Assembly (NCBI GenBank): GCA_900770445.1
Contig: CAAGKO010000006.1
Coordinates: 1 to 55,562, forward strand
Origin: an uncultured Oribacterium sp.
Lineage (GTDB): Bacteria > Bacillota > Clostridia > Lachnospirales > Lachnospiraceae
Length of the DNA stretch: 55,562 nt
Direction: 5' to 3'
The position numbers were made by a program, and so were the translations under genes. The stretch's first letter is position 1; every line of letters begins with the position of its first letter. Positions 34,895-43,688 of this stretch are shown piece by piece. The notes beneath the pieces are model-generated. The model ran no database searches. It worked only from the letters and a program-made list of their open reading frames with translations, and had not been told where the DNA came from.

Positions 34895-35746
34895 ATGGTA
34901 TCCACTGAAAAATATATCCAGCCTGGTTCCGATTTTTATGTTTATACTGCCGGTGCCCTTGCGCAGAAGCTCTTCCTCTATCCGATGATCGTCGGAAGCT
35001 TCCGCTACATGCCAGGATATCGCATCCGTCGTCAATCCTTCGACAGCTTTCTTCTGATGTATCTGAAACGTGGCCAGAGTACGGTTGAGATCGGTGGCCA
35101 GAAGCGTACTGCCTATGAGGGCAATGTCATCTTCCTCGACTGCTATCAGCCCCACGCCTACGGGACCGACAGCGGATGTGAGATCGAGTGGCTTCACTTC
35201 GATGGTCTGAATGCCCGCGGCTACTATGAGGCCATAACGCAGCAGACCGGACCAGTCATCACCCTGAAGGATACGTATCGTTTCGAGAAGTATCTTCATA
35301 AAATCTACCTGGGGTTTCGTGATTCACTTGCTGTCCGCGATCCGCTCCTGAACAACTACATCGTAAATATCCTCACCGAATTACTGCTCGCCCGAAACCA
35401 GGACAGTGCCGATGTGAGCTCAAGTGGTATCATTGACGACACCATCGCCTATATCACGGAGCATCTGCAGGAGGAGCTCTCCCTCGAGCAGCTCGCCCGA
35501 CTGGCATCGCTGAGCCCGTTCTACTTCAGTCGGCTCTTTAAAAAAGGAACCGGCTTTTCTCCGCATGAATACGTGATAGAGGCACGCGTCAATGCTGCAA
35601 AATATTTTCTTCAATCCGCCCGACTCAGTCAGAAGGATATCTGCTACTCCTGTGGTTTTTCTTCGGAATCTAGCTTCTGTACTACCTTTAAAAAAGTCAC
35701 TGGTCTCACACCCTCTCAGTATCGTAAGAACGTAAGATCGGAATAA
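34895..35746 (+). CDS. AraC-family transcriptional regulator 2
   Basis: A 283-residue regulator with an N-terminal AraC-type cupin arm (residues about 20-90, FLLMYLKRGQSTVEIGG and DCYQPHAYG) that usually binds arabinose-like sugars, and a C-terminal domain with two helix-turn-helix motifs (LEQLARLASLSPFYFSRLF and QKDICYSCGFSSESSFCTTF). ATG at 34895-34897 is fixed by AAAGGAG seven bases upstream; the frame begins earlier without support. It is transcribed away from the DUF5107/TPR gene and convergent with transporter operon 2, so it could control either or both. Confidence 0.9.
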   Translation: MVSTEKYIQPGSDFYVYTAGALAQKLFLYPMIVGSFRYMPGYRIRRQSFDSFLLMYLKRGQSTVEIGGQKRTAYEGNVIFLDCYQPHAYGTDSGCEIEWLHFDGLNARGYYEAITQQTGPVITLKDTYRFEKYLHKIYLGFRDSLAVRDPLLNNYIVNILTELLLARNQDSADVSSSGIIDDTIAYITEHLQEELSLEQLARLASLSPFYFSRLFKKGTGFSPHEYVIEARVNAAKYFLQSARLSQKDICYSCGFSSESSFCTTFKKVTGLTPSQYRKNVRSE

Positions 35747-35758
35747 TACGTTCAAGTC

Positions 35759-35790
35759 AAAAGGGTCGCCGCAAAAGCGGCGACCCTTTT
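35759..35790. terminator. Bidirectional terminator
   Basis: Perfect 14-bp stem AAAAGGGTCGCCGC / GCGGCGACCCTTTT with an AAAA loop between the convergent araC-type gene and the binding-protein gene; T runs follow on both strands. Confidence 0.9.
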
Positions 35791-35810
35791 AATAGGAGTT
35801 GGATTACATA

Positions 35811-36908
35811 TTATTCAGCGTCCTTACCCATCTCATCCTTGTAATTCTCAGGTGTTACGATGACAGCGTCTACAGCCGTCTCCATATCCGGAGTCTCACC
35901 ATCGATCAGCTTGTAAAGGACATCTACAGATCCCTCACCTACAGAAAGTGACGAGAAGTATGCAGCGGCCTTCATGCAGGTACCATCTGCACCCTTGTTG
36001 TTCCACTCATCCTTCGCCATGTAGCCGCCGAGGCCGACAACGCAGGCATCCTTATCGAGACCGGCAGACTCGAGCGCACGGCAGGCACCGATCGTGCCCT
36101 CTTCGTTTGCACCGGTTACAAGCCAGGTCTTTACTTCCGGATGTGCCGTGATGATGGATGTCGCCGCCGTGTTACCCTTATCGGTGGTTCCATCATAATC
36201 TGCCTTATAAATCTTCGACGTATCGAAATCCGGGCAGTCTGCAACGAACTGATCATACTCGCCCTCTGCTCTCGGTACGCAGGAGGATACGGTATCCATC
36301 GTGAGAATCAGAAGTGCGACGTCATCCTTACCTACAAGATCGTTATTCTTTGCATAGTCTGCAAGCCATGCACCATTTGCCTGACCGATGACATACGCGT
36401 TGATACCTACCCATGGAGCGATCTTGTTGCCAGCCGTATCCTGAAGTGCATCATCGGCTGCAACGATCGGGATACCGGCCTCTTTTGCCTTATCTACCGC
36501 TGCCTGTGACATGGTCTGATCCGGAATACAGGTGACGATACCCTTCGCGTTGTTTGCGATTGCGTTATCGATCGCCTTCAGGTACTCCTCCGGGCTCATC
36601 TTCGCATCGACATAGGTGAAGGTATCGCCCTTCGCCTCAACCGCAGCCTTCGCCGCATTACCCTCATCGATGAACCAGGTCTGATCGCCGGCCTTATAAA
36701 TGCCGTATACGACGCCGGCCTCACTGCTGCCTTCCTTCTTCTCTTCTGCAGCTGCTGTATCTGCTGCCGCTGCAGCCGTGGTCTCTGCCTTTGCAGCTGC
36801 CGTCGTCGCCGTCGTGGAGCTGCCCTCTACGGAGCAGGCGGCCAGTGAACCGACCATGGCAAATGCCATACCGAGGGATACGAGCTTCTTGAGATTTGTT
36901 TTTTTCAT
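35811..36908 (-). CDS. AraF-like sugar-binding lipoprotein (ABC transporter 2)
   Basis: A 365-residue lipoprotein: signal peptide with lipobox SLAAC (Cys25), an Ala/Thr/Glu-rich linker to about residue 65, then an AraF-like binding domain. It is very similar along its whole length to the protein at 22.2-23.2 kb; long stretches such as GIYKAGDQTWFIDEG, EEYLKAIDNAIANNA and IVTCIPDQTMSQA are shared, so the two arose by duplication. ATG at 36906-36908 has AAGGAGG upstream. The 205-nt gap to the permease carries a small stem-loop, which may raise binding-protein message relative to the membrane genes. Confidence 0.88.
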   Translation of the reverse strand: MKKTNLKKLVSLGMAFAMVGSLAACSVEGSSTTATTAAAKAETTAAAAADTAAAEEKKEGSSEAGVVYGIYKAGDQTWFIDEGNAAKAAVEAKGDTFTYVDAKMSPEEYLKAIDNAIANNAKGIVTCIPDQTMSQAAVDKAKEAGIPIVAADDALQDTAGNKIAPWVGINAYVIGQANGAWLADYAKNNDLVGKDDVALLILTMDTVSSCVPRAEGEYDQFVADCPDFDTSKIYKADYDGTTDKGNTAATSIITAHPEVKTWLVTGANEEGTIGACRALESAGLDKDACVVGLGGYMAKDEWNNKGADGTCMKAAAYFSSLSVGEGSVDVLYKLIDGETPDMETAVDAVIVTPENYKDEMGKDAE

Positions 36909-36965
36909 GTTTTCCTCCTTACAGGGTGCTGGAGCACCCATTTCGTTCATGTTTTTATGGTGCAC

Positions 36966-36988
36966 GGGACGTCGTCGACAAACGTCCC
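36966..36988. repeat. Small stem-loop between permease 2 and binding protein 2
   Basis: GGGACGT (36966-36972) / ACGTCCC (36982-36988) with a nine-base loop and no T run. Possible RNA processing or stability element. Confidence 0.5.
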
Positions 36989-37113
36989 GACGTATACAGA
37001 TGTGAATGTACGATGTCTGAAAGCTTCATTAGCCTCGCAGGCGCTGCCGTCCGCAGCATCTACAGGGTGCACGAGCATAGACTGCGATGGGGATCGATCG
37101 GAACTTCTTCTGA

Positions 37114-38085
37114 TCAAAGGTTCTTCATGGAAAGCTCCAGAAGCTCCTTCTCACGACGCTGCTTACGGATGTAGTCGGTCGTCAGTGCGAACAGCAGGAG
37201 GCCGCCCTTTGCAACATACTGCCAGAAGGATGGCACGTTGACCATCGTGAGGCCGGTGTTGAAGGCCTGGATCAGGATGATACCGAGGAAGGTACCACCC
37301 ATGTCGCCGACGCCGCCGACGAAGGAGACACCGCCGAGGATAACCGCTGTGATGGCGTCAAACTCGAGGTTGACGTTCGCTGCCGGCTGACCGGAATTCA
37401 TACGGGCCGAGAAAATGATACCGCCGATCGCGCAGAGCGCGCCCATCATGACGAAGGACTTCGTGACGATCTTCTGCGGATTCAGACCGGCGAGACGTGC
37501 TGCCTCCTGAGAACCGCCGATGGCGTAGATGGAACGCCCGAACTTCGTCTTCGCGAGGATGATGCCGAAGATGATGATGCAGATCAGCATGATCCATACA
37601 GAAATCGGGATGTTCAGGATACGAAGCTTTCCGATCAGCAGGAAGGTCGGATTCGCGATGGCGACCGGCTTACCGCCGCAGAGGATATACGCGAAGCCTC
37701 GAATCACCGACTGCGTAACGAGGGTGGCGATGAAGGCCTCAAGCTTGATCTTATTGACCATGAAGGCGTTGCATAAGCCGACAGCCATACCGGCCAGGAT
37801 CGTGATCACACAGGTCACGATGAACGGAACGCCCATACCGACCAGGGTCGCGGCAAGGACACCGGAGAAAGCGGCCAGTGATCCAGGGGACAGATCGTTC
37901 TGTCCGGCGATGATGAGGTAGGTATGACCGATCGCGACCAGTCCGACAAGGGAAGCTGCAATCAGGATGTTAATCAGGTTCGTCACCGACAGAAAGTTTC
38001 TGTTCAGTGCGGTAAATAGTACGAATACGGCGACGATGGCTGCCATCAGGACGAGCTTATCGCCATCAATTTTTAATTTTTTCAT
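37114..38085 (-). CDS. AraH-like sugar ABC transporter permease 2
   Basis: A 323-residue membrane permease of the BPD_transp_2 family, closely similar to the permease at 23.3-24.3 kb (shared EAFIATLVTQS, TKFGRS.YAIGGS and NVNLEFDAITAVILGGVSF). It carries about eight to ten hydrophobic helices. The ATG (38083-38085) overlaps the stop of the ATPase gene in an ATGA arrangement, a mark of coupling. It lacks the extra N-terminal residues of permease 1 but is otherwise complete. Confidence 0.93.
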   Translation of the reverse strand: MKKLKIDGDKLVLMAAIVAVFVLFTALNRNFLSVTNLINILIAASLVGLVAIGHTYLIIAGQNDLSPGSLAAFSGVLAATLVGMGVPFIVTCVITILAGMAVGLCNAFMVNKIKLEAFIATLVTQSVIRGFAYILCGGKPVAIANPTFLLIGKLRILNIPISVWIMLICIIIFGIILAKTKFGRSIYAIGGSQEAARLAGLNPQKIVTKSFVMMGALCAIGGIIFSARMNSGQPAANVNLEFDAITAVILGGVSFVGGVGDMGGTFLGIILIQAFNTGLTMVNVPSFWQYVAKGGLLLFALTTDYIRKQRREKELLELSMKNL

Positions 38086-39590
38086 TTCTCTTCCACCTTC
38101 CCAATCATCGCAAGGCTCAGGAGCTGCGTTTCACTCGCCTCCTCACGCATGACCTCACCGGAAATCTGTCTACCCTTCATAACGATGATCCGATCGGAGA
38201 GTCCGATAACCTCCGGAAGCTCTGAGGAAATCAGAATCACGCCGAGTCCCTGCTTCGCAAATGAACAGATCATGTTGTAAAACTCCGACTTCGCACCGAC
38301 ATCGATGCCCTTCGTCGGCTCATCCAGGATAAGAACCTTCGGTTTCGTACTGATCCATCTCGCAACGATGGCCTTCTGCTGATTACCACCCGAAAGCTCG
38401 ACGATCTTTTTATCCGGCGATGGTGTCTTGATTCGGAAATCCCGAATACCTGCTTCTGCCGTTTTCTCGTCTGCCTTCGCATCGAGGAAGCCAAACCTGT
38501 TCGAGTGCTGGTCCAGCATCGAGACATTAATGTTTTCTGCTACAGAAAAATTCGAGATGATGCCCTGCAGCTTGCGATCCTCCGGAACGAGGACGATTCC
38601 CTGTTCCATCGCATCATGTGGGGAATGAATCGTAAGCTTGCGGCCTTCGAGATAAACCTCGCCACCTTTCATATGATCGGCACCGATAATGGCTCTCATC
38701 AGTTCGGTTCTACCCGCACCAACGAGGCCGGAAAAGCCGAGGACCTCACCCTTTCGAAGTGTAAAGGAGGTCGGCTTCACATAATCGGAGGATACATCTT
38801 TCACTTCGAGAAGCACATCGCCGATTTCCTTATCACGATCGAGACTGCTGTAGATATCACCGAGATCACGACCGACCATCATCTTGATCATCTGGGCCTG
38901 TGGCGTTTCCTTCGTCACAACGGTATCAACATAATGACCATCCTTAAAAATCGCTACCTTATCGGTGATTTCCTCGATTTCGTCCATGCGATGAGATACA
39001 TAAATGATGACCTTATCCTCTGCCTTCAGCTTTCGGATGATCTTAAATAAAGCGTCGATCTCCGAATCTGACAGTGAAGCGGTCGGCTCATCGAAAGCGA
39101 TCACTTTCAGATTTTCTCTGGAGTAGGCCTTCATGATTTCGACCATCTGCTGGTAGGCAATGCTGAGATCCTTGACCTTCGTCTCCGGTTTGATCGGCAG
39201 GCCGAAGTCCTCGATGATCTTCTGCGCCATATTGTTGGCTTTTACGGTATCGATGATACCGAACTTATTAACCGGCATTCTGCCGAGGTAAATATTCTCT
39301 GCAACGGACAGCTCCAGAAGAATCTGTCGTTCCTGATAAATAATCGAGATGCCTTCCTCTATAGCCTCATGTGGGGTTTTAAAGTGTTTTTCCTCTCCAT
39401 CCAGTAAATACTTTCCGGACGTCGGCTGATAATCACCATTCAGCGTCTTCAGAAGTGTGGATTTACCGGCACCATTCTCCCCGAGGAAAGCAAGTACCTC
39501 GCCGGAATACGCTTTGAAGCAAATATCATCCAGTGCCTTCACACCAGGGAAATATTTGGAAATATGCTGGAATTCCAAAACGTGTTCCAT
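38082..39590 (-). CDS. AraG-like sugar ABC transporter ATPase 2
   Basis: A 502-residue tandem ATPase, the paralogue of the one at 24.3-25.8 kb. First Walker A GENGAGKST, LSIAYQQMVEI, degenerate second Walker A GLVGAGRTE, LSGGNQQK and LILDEPTKGIDVG are all present. ATG at 39588-39590 (MEHVLEF) has AAAGGAG upstream. First gene of transporter operon 2, transcribed away from the second aldose epimerase across a 307-nt AT-rich region. Confidence 0.93.
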   Translation of the reverse strand: MEHVLEFQHISKYFPGVKALDDICFKAYSGEVLAFLGENGAGKSTLLKTLNGDYQPTSGKYLLDGEEKHFKTPHEAIEEGISIIYQERQILLELSVAENIYLGRMPVNKFGIIDTVKANNMAQKIIEDFGLPIKPETKVKDLSIAYQQMVEIMKAYSRENLKVIAFDEPTASLSDSEIDALFKIIRKLKAEDKVIIYVSHRMDEIEEITDKVAIFKDGHYVDTVVTKETPQAQMIKMMVGRDLGDIYSSLDRDKEIGDVLLEVKDVSSDYVKPTSFTLRKGEVLGFSGLVGAGRTELMRAIIGADHMKGGEVYLEGRKLTIHSPHDAMEQGIVLVPEDRKLQGIISNFSVAENINVSMLDQHSNRFGFLDAKADEKTAEAGIRDFRIKTPSPDKKIVELSGGNQQKAIVARWISTKPKVLILDEPTKGIDVGAKSEFYNMICSFAKQGLGVILISSELPEVIGLSDRIIVMKGRQISGEVMREEASETQLLSLAMIGKVEEK

Positions 39591-39728
39591 GCTGTAACTC
39601 CTTTCTTTTAATGTCACTCTTGTTCAACTGAATTCATTGTAAAACAGCATGATATAAAAATCATTGTCGCGAATTGCGGATTAATTTTGAAATCTTGCTC
39701 TCATATAATATAGCAATAGCAAAAGACT

Positions 39729-39757
39729 TTGTAATGGATATACTGGTATTATATAAA
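39729..39757 (+). promoter_or_regulatory. Candidate promoter of the second aldose epimerase
   Basis: TTGTAA (39729-39734), 17-nt spacer, TATAAA (39752-39757), leaving a leader of about 130 nt. A further TATAAT on the same strand lies at about 39711-39716 with a poorer -35. The 307-nt divergent region contains no gene and must also hold the minus-strand promoter of transporter operon 2, which I could not place. Confidence 0.45.
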
Positions 39758-39897
39758 AGAATGCATAAAAACGCGGTTTTAAAATGCACGCGATTTATTC
39801 GTCTTTGCTTTTTATCCAAGAATCAAATATTACAAATTCAATTTTCAAAAGCGCGATGAAATATGAATTTTGACCAAACACGGAAAGGATGCTTTAT

Positions 39898-41061
39898 ATG
39901 AAATTTGAAATTTCAACTGATTGTTCAAATTCTTTTCGGAAACGGTACCGGAGCATCACAAGCAGCGGCATGATCATCGAGCTTTCTACGCTCGGTGCTG
40001 CAATTCAAAATATTGCTCTCCGTTTTGAGGATGAGTGGAGATCTGTTGTTCTCTCCTATCCGAATGAAAAAGATCTGCGTGACTCTGGTTCCTATGCAGG
40101 ACGTACGCTTGCGCCCAATGCCGGTCGTATCCGAGGCGGGGCACTCGAAATCGGTGGTCAGAATCGGTCGCTTGCACCGAATGATGGACAGAATCAGCTG
40201 CACGGCGGCAAGCACAATCTTTCATTTACAGATTGGACGGTTGAAGAAACAGAAGAAGCTCCAGACTATGTAAAAATCACATTCACAGCAACTCAGCCGG
40301 ACGGCCTGGACGGTTTTCCAGGCAATCGCTGCTATCACGTGACGTATCGGATCGAAGATACAAACTGGATTCGCATCGAGTACCGCGCGGAAACGGATCA
40401 GACAACGTATGTAAATCTCTCGAACCATACCTACTGGAATCTCGCCGGTACGAAGTGGACACCGGAGATAGAATACAAGCGTTGCCATACGTTCGAAGGG
40501 CGGCTGCCTGATGGAAGCATTGGCCTGCATCGTCTGCCCGAAGAAGTTGAGACGGATGTCGCTTCCGGACTCCGGCAGGAGCTCGAAATCGCCGCCAATA
40601 ATGTCGTGCTGAATGATGCAGCAAGCCTACCTGCAGATATCATCCCGGTAGCTGGAACATCCTTCGACTTCCGCGTTCCTGTTTCTCTGCAGCATATGCT
40701 CGCCTCCGAGGTTCTTTGTGATCGGATCTCGACGGAGCAGTTTCAGACAGGACGCGGTTATAATAACGCCTACATACTTACGCGGACAGATCTTCGACGG
40801 CATCTCCGCGGTGTCCGTCATGAAGAGGCACTAAAAAAAGCCTGTACGCTGCGGGACCCTGTTTCCGGACATCAGATGACCATGATGACCGACGCCACCG
40901 CCCTCGTGCTCTACTCCGGCGGTTTTCTGCCGACACCGGGATCACACATCGCACTGGAAGCACAGGACATCCCGGATATCAGCAATCTTTTCCCTGAACG
41001 AATGACGCTCACCACACCGGAGAAGCCATTTTATCGAGAAATCCGGTTTAAAATATCGTAA
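39898..41061 (+). CDS. Aldose 1-epimerase family protein (second)
   Basis: A 387-residue GalM-family protein. Conserved motifs: LAPNAGRIRGG near 71-81, QLHGG with His102, VNLSNHTYWNLAG with His177, and a late EAQDIPD with the catalytic-type Glu. It differs clearly from the galM at 7.8-8.9 kb and is likely to serve the sugar imported by the divergent transporter operon. Of two close ATGs, the one at 39898-39900 is preferred because AAAGGA lies eight bases upstream; the other overlaps the ribosome binding site. Confidence 0.9.
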   Translation: MKFEISTDCSNSFRKRYRSITSSGMIIELSTLGAAIQNIALRFEDEWRSVVLSYPNEKDLRDSGSYAGRTLAPNAGRIRGGALEIGGQNRSLAPNDGQNQLHGGKHNLSFTDWTVEETEEAPDYVKITFTATQPDGLDGFPGNRCYHVTYRIEDTNWIRIEYRAETDQTTYVNLSNHTYWNLAGTKWTPEIEYKRCHTFEGRLPDGSIGLHRLPEEVETDVASGLRQELEIAANNVVLNDAASLPADIIPVAGTSFDFRVPVSLQHMLASEVLCDRISTEQFQTGRGYNNAYILTRTDLRRHLRGVRHEEALKKACTLRDPVSGHQMTMMTDATALVLYSGGFLPTPGSHIALEAQDIPDISNLFPERMTLTTPEKPFYREIRFKIS

Positions 41062-41087
41062 TACAGATGGCGTTTTTTTATTCCCTT

Positions 41088-41148
41088 AGAGCCACAAAGC
41101 TCCGGTAACAGAAGTACAGTGCTTCTGTTATCGGAGCTTCGTGGCTCT
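41088..41148. repeat. Long stem-loop with shared core (copy C)
   Basis: A 27-bp stem (41088-41114 / 41122-41148) with one wobble and one mismatch on either strand and a seven-base loop TACAGTG. It lies between convergent genes. There is no T run after it in either direction, so it is not a standard terminator. Its central sequence GGTAACAGAAGTACAGTGCT recurs at 31096-31131 and, more weakly, at 26018-26069. Confidence 0.75.
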
Positions 41149-41166
41149 GACGGAACAAAAATCCGT

Positions 41167-42495
41167 TTACGTGCAGTAACGAAATGACTTATCGCTGAGA
41201 ATTCTTGCGAAGATGAGGCCGAGCGGCAGAGCCATGATGATAAGAATCGCGGAGGCGAGCCAGGAGGCAGATTCGCCGAGGGCCATAATGCCGAGATTAT
41301 AGATGCCTTTATAGAAGTAAAGTCCCGGCACCATGATGACGATGGCCGGAACCGTGAGTGCGATACGCGGATAACCGACACGGGTCTTCAGGAAAGAGGC
41401 GAGAAGCCCGGACAGCGCCGCACCACAGAATGCAGCGGCCGCAGGCGGAATCGCAGCGAAATCCACGAGCTCGAGCCGAAAAGTATTTGCGACCGCACCG
41501 ATACAGGCGGCTGTCACCGCAAGTGGCAGCGGGCTGTTAAACATGATGGAGAATCCGAAGACGCCACAGAAGCTCGCGAGAAGGCGACAGACGATCAGCT
41601 CGCCTGCATTGAGCCCGAGCGGCTCGAAGTCCAGCGGGCAGAGGTGAAACAGGAGGGCCATGATCCAGGCCGACAGCGTAGCGACGAGAATGATGATGAG
41701 CGCGTAGCTCAGGCGCTCGAGTCCACTCCGGAGATCGAGCTTCGCGAGGTCGATGCCACTGGTGATGAACGGAAAGCCCGGGATGATAAACAGCATCGCG
41801 CAGATATAGCCTGCCTCATGAATGGCGGAAAGGCCGAAAAGAAACTGCGCCAGGCGCAGTAGAATCGTGTAGGTGAGACACGCCGCTGCTACAGATACCG
41901 CAACGTTCATGAATAGTGTATAGCGATGCTTGATCAGCTTGCAGCGGACCGCATTCCCGATCCCTGCGCCGCAGAAGGCAAGCAGCATTTCCGGCAGACC
42001 GCCACCCAGCAGGAACGTGAATGCACCGCAGGCGAGTGCCGCCGCGAGCCCCAGCTTCGCCGGACTGTACAGCCCGTGGATATGCTCGATGTCATCGAGT
42101 TCCGTATGCAGTTCAGCGCCTGTCTTGTGAATCCCCTTCGTGGGAAAATCCGTGACGAAATGCTCGAGACGGTTCAGCTTCGAGGTATTGACGCCGGTGT
42201 TCGTAAGGCAGAGCGACTGCGATACGCACTCCTCCCCATCGAAGCAGTTATAGGTGAGGGACATGAGGCCAATGTCTACAGTACAGGTCACCCCAAGTGC
42301 TCGTGACAGCGCATTCATCGAGCTCCGGACACGCCACGCACCAGTACCACAGGACAGAAGCTCGAGCCCACACCGACCGATGATGGCTGATTTTTCAATC
42401 AGGCCAGCCTCCGTGATGGGGATATCCGCGTCATCCGCAGTATACTCCATCCAGTGCACCTCCATATGATTTCGCAAATCAGCTTCCAGTTCCAT
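41167..42495 (-). CDS. Threonine/serine exporter family (ThrE), fused form
   Basis: A 442-residue membrane protein. A soluble N-terminal domain of about 145 residues (VDIGLMSLTYNCFDG...) is followed by about ten hydrophobic helices. This arrangement joins the two halves (ThrE and ThrE_2, also called DUF1212 and DUF3815) that are separate proteins in many Firmicutes. Likely role: proton-driven export of threonine, serine or similar small solutes. ATG at 42493-42495 has GAGAGG upstream. It lies 17 nt after an unknown gene and is probably co-transcribed with it. Confidence 0.85.
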   Translation of the reverse strand: MELEADLRNHMEVHWMEYTADDADIPITEAGLIEKSAIIGRCGLELLSCGTGAWRVRSSMNALSRALGVTCTVDIGLMSLTYNCFDGEECVSQSLCLTNTGVNTSKLNRLEHFVTDFPTKGIHKTGAELHTELDDIEHIHGLYSPAKLGLAAALACGAFTFLLGGGLPEMLLAFCGAGIGNAVRCKLIKHRYTLFMNVAVSVAAACLTYTILLRLAQFLFGLSAIHEAGYICAMLFIIPGFPFITSGIDLAKLDLRSGLERLSYALIIILVATLSAWIMALLFHLCPLDFEPLGLNAGELIVCRLLASFCGVFGFSIMFNSPLPLAVTAACIGAVANTFRLELVDFAAIPPAAAAFCGAALSGLLASFLKTRVGYPRIALTVPAIVIMVPGLYFYKGIYNLGIMALGESASWLASAILIIMALPLGLIFARILSDKSFRYCT

Positions 42496-42512
42496 GACGT
42501 TACGCCTCTCGA

Positions 42513-43271
42513 TTAAATCTTCTCTCCGTGCAGAATCTTCGTAACCACTTCCAGATTCCGATTGAAATTCTTCTTCAGAAGATGCTTATGGAGGAACACG
42601 CCGAGCTCATCGTAGCCACGCTCCCCCTTCTTCACAACCTCCTGTCCGTAGTATACGGTTGCGCTCGGAAGCTCCTTCTGCAGCTTCAGCACGATATCCA
42701 GCACCGCCGCGTACGCCTGTGCTTCCGTCTCCTGCTGCTTCACCGTATCCGGCAGGTCATAGATGAGAAGGACACCGTAGTGATCAAACGACTTCATCTC
42801 GACGACATCCATGGTTTTCTCATCATATGCATGGTTGAGTCGACAGCCATGCGCGAGGTACATCTTACAGTCCTCCATGTGGCGGAACTCTCGATGAAAT
42901 CGTTCGTAATCTGCCTCCGGTACTTCGACATCGAGATCTTTACGGAGGTTTCCGTCATCATCCGTCAGGATGATCGGATTCTCCTTGCCATCTTCGTTGA
43001 AACGAAATGGCGCAAGATAGGAATTTCGCAGAAGATCAAACATGCTGTTCTGTGTCAGCGCCATCAGCAGTGCAGACAGATCACGATTTGTGTAGGCGTC
43101 AAACAGTGCCTTTGCAAACTCCTGCGGCTTCAGATAGCCACCCACCATCGTCTGGTCCGGATCGATGGCACCGTAAAAGGTCTCAGACAGCCGCGCACAG
43201 GCATCCTCATCCTCCAGAATCTTCTTAAATAAAAGCTCTGACTTATCTTCTCTCGGAAAAATCGTAGACAT
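42513..43271 (-). CDS. Hypothetical protein, 252 aa
   Basis: A soluble, acidic protein without signal or membrane segments. The middle contains YLAPFRFNEDGKENPIILTD and the second half a HAYDEKTMDVVEMKSFDHYGV segment followed by a helical Gln/Glu-rich stretch. I do not recognise the family. ATG at 43269-43271 has AGAGGTG upstream. It heads an operon with the ThrE exporter. Its promoter region carries a 21-bp palindrome resembling a Fur-type box, so metal-responsive control is a possibility, no more. Confidence 0.75.
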   Translation of the reverse strand: MSTIFPREDKSELLFKKILEDEDACARLSETFYGAIDPDQTMVGGYLKPQEFAKALFDAYTNRDLSALLMALTQNSMFDLLRNSYLAPFRFNEDGKENPIILTDDDGNLRKDLDVEVPEADYERFHREFRHMEDCKMYLAHGCRLNHAYDEKTMDVVEMKSFDHYGVLLIYDLPDTVKQQETEAQAYAAVLDIVLKLQKELPSATVYYGQEVVKKGERGYDELGVFLHKHLLKKNFNRNLEVVTKILHGEKI

Positions 43272-43333
43272 CTATATCACCTCTCATTCCGAGGCTTATT
43301 TTAGTCGCTTCACGTCATATGTAAACTGTATAT

Positions 43334-43354
43334 TTGATATCATTATCATATCAA
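43334..43354. promoter_or_regulatory. 21-bp palindrome, Fur-box-like
   Basis: TTGATAT and ATATCAA arms around CATTATC. On the minus strand it contains TGATAATGATA, close to the GATAAT-type repeats of Fur-family boxes. It overlaps possible promoter hexamers (TTGATA and TATACA) of the downstream 252-aa protein gene. Confidence 0.4.
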
Positions 43355-43387
43355 TTTGGCATATACTGTGCATCAAGATTCATCACT

Positions 43388-43547
43388 GCAGGCACGGTAA
43401 GCGCTTTAAAATGCCATCGTGCCTACGAAAATGGCCATAATATCAGGTGAACCGCAGGCATGATGCCCCCGATTTATGGCCACCGTGCCTATAAAATCGA
43501 TTGCAAAAGTAGGCACGATGCGCATTTTTCGGCCTCATCGTGCCTAC
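43388..43547. repeat. Array B of 39-nt inverted repeats (three units)
   Basis: Units at 43388-43426, 43454-43492 and 43509-43547 start with GCAGGCACGGT, GCAGGCATGAT or GTAGGCACGAT and end near ATCGTGCCTAC. The steps of 66 and 55 nt equal those between units 3, 4 and 5 of array A (9159, 9225, 9280), and the spacers are alike in length and in several bases. Together with the palindrome upstream and a stem-loop downstream this fills the 417-nt gap; no gene is seen in it. Confidence 0.85.
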
Positions 43548-43620
43548 GATTCGCAAATTTGGATGTCCAGAGGGATGATGAGCCTGTTTTTTAATGCACG
43601 GACTCACACACAAAAGAAAT

Positions 43621-43670
43621 CCCCGGGAGCCGACAGCAGAATTCAAAAGCGGTTGCCGACCCTCCGGGGG
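43621..43670 (-). terminator. Stem-loop after the AEC transporter gene
   Basis: CCCCGGGAG / CTCCGGGGG, nine positions with one mismatch and a long loop; followed on the minus strand by ATTTCTTTTG. Weak terminator candidate. Confidence 0.45.
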
Positions 43671-43688
43671 CTTTACAGATGTTTATGC

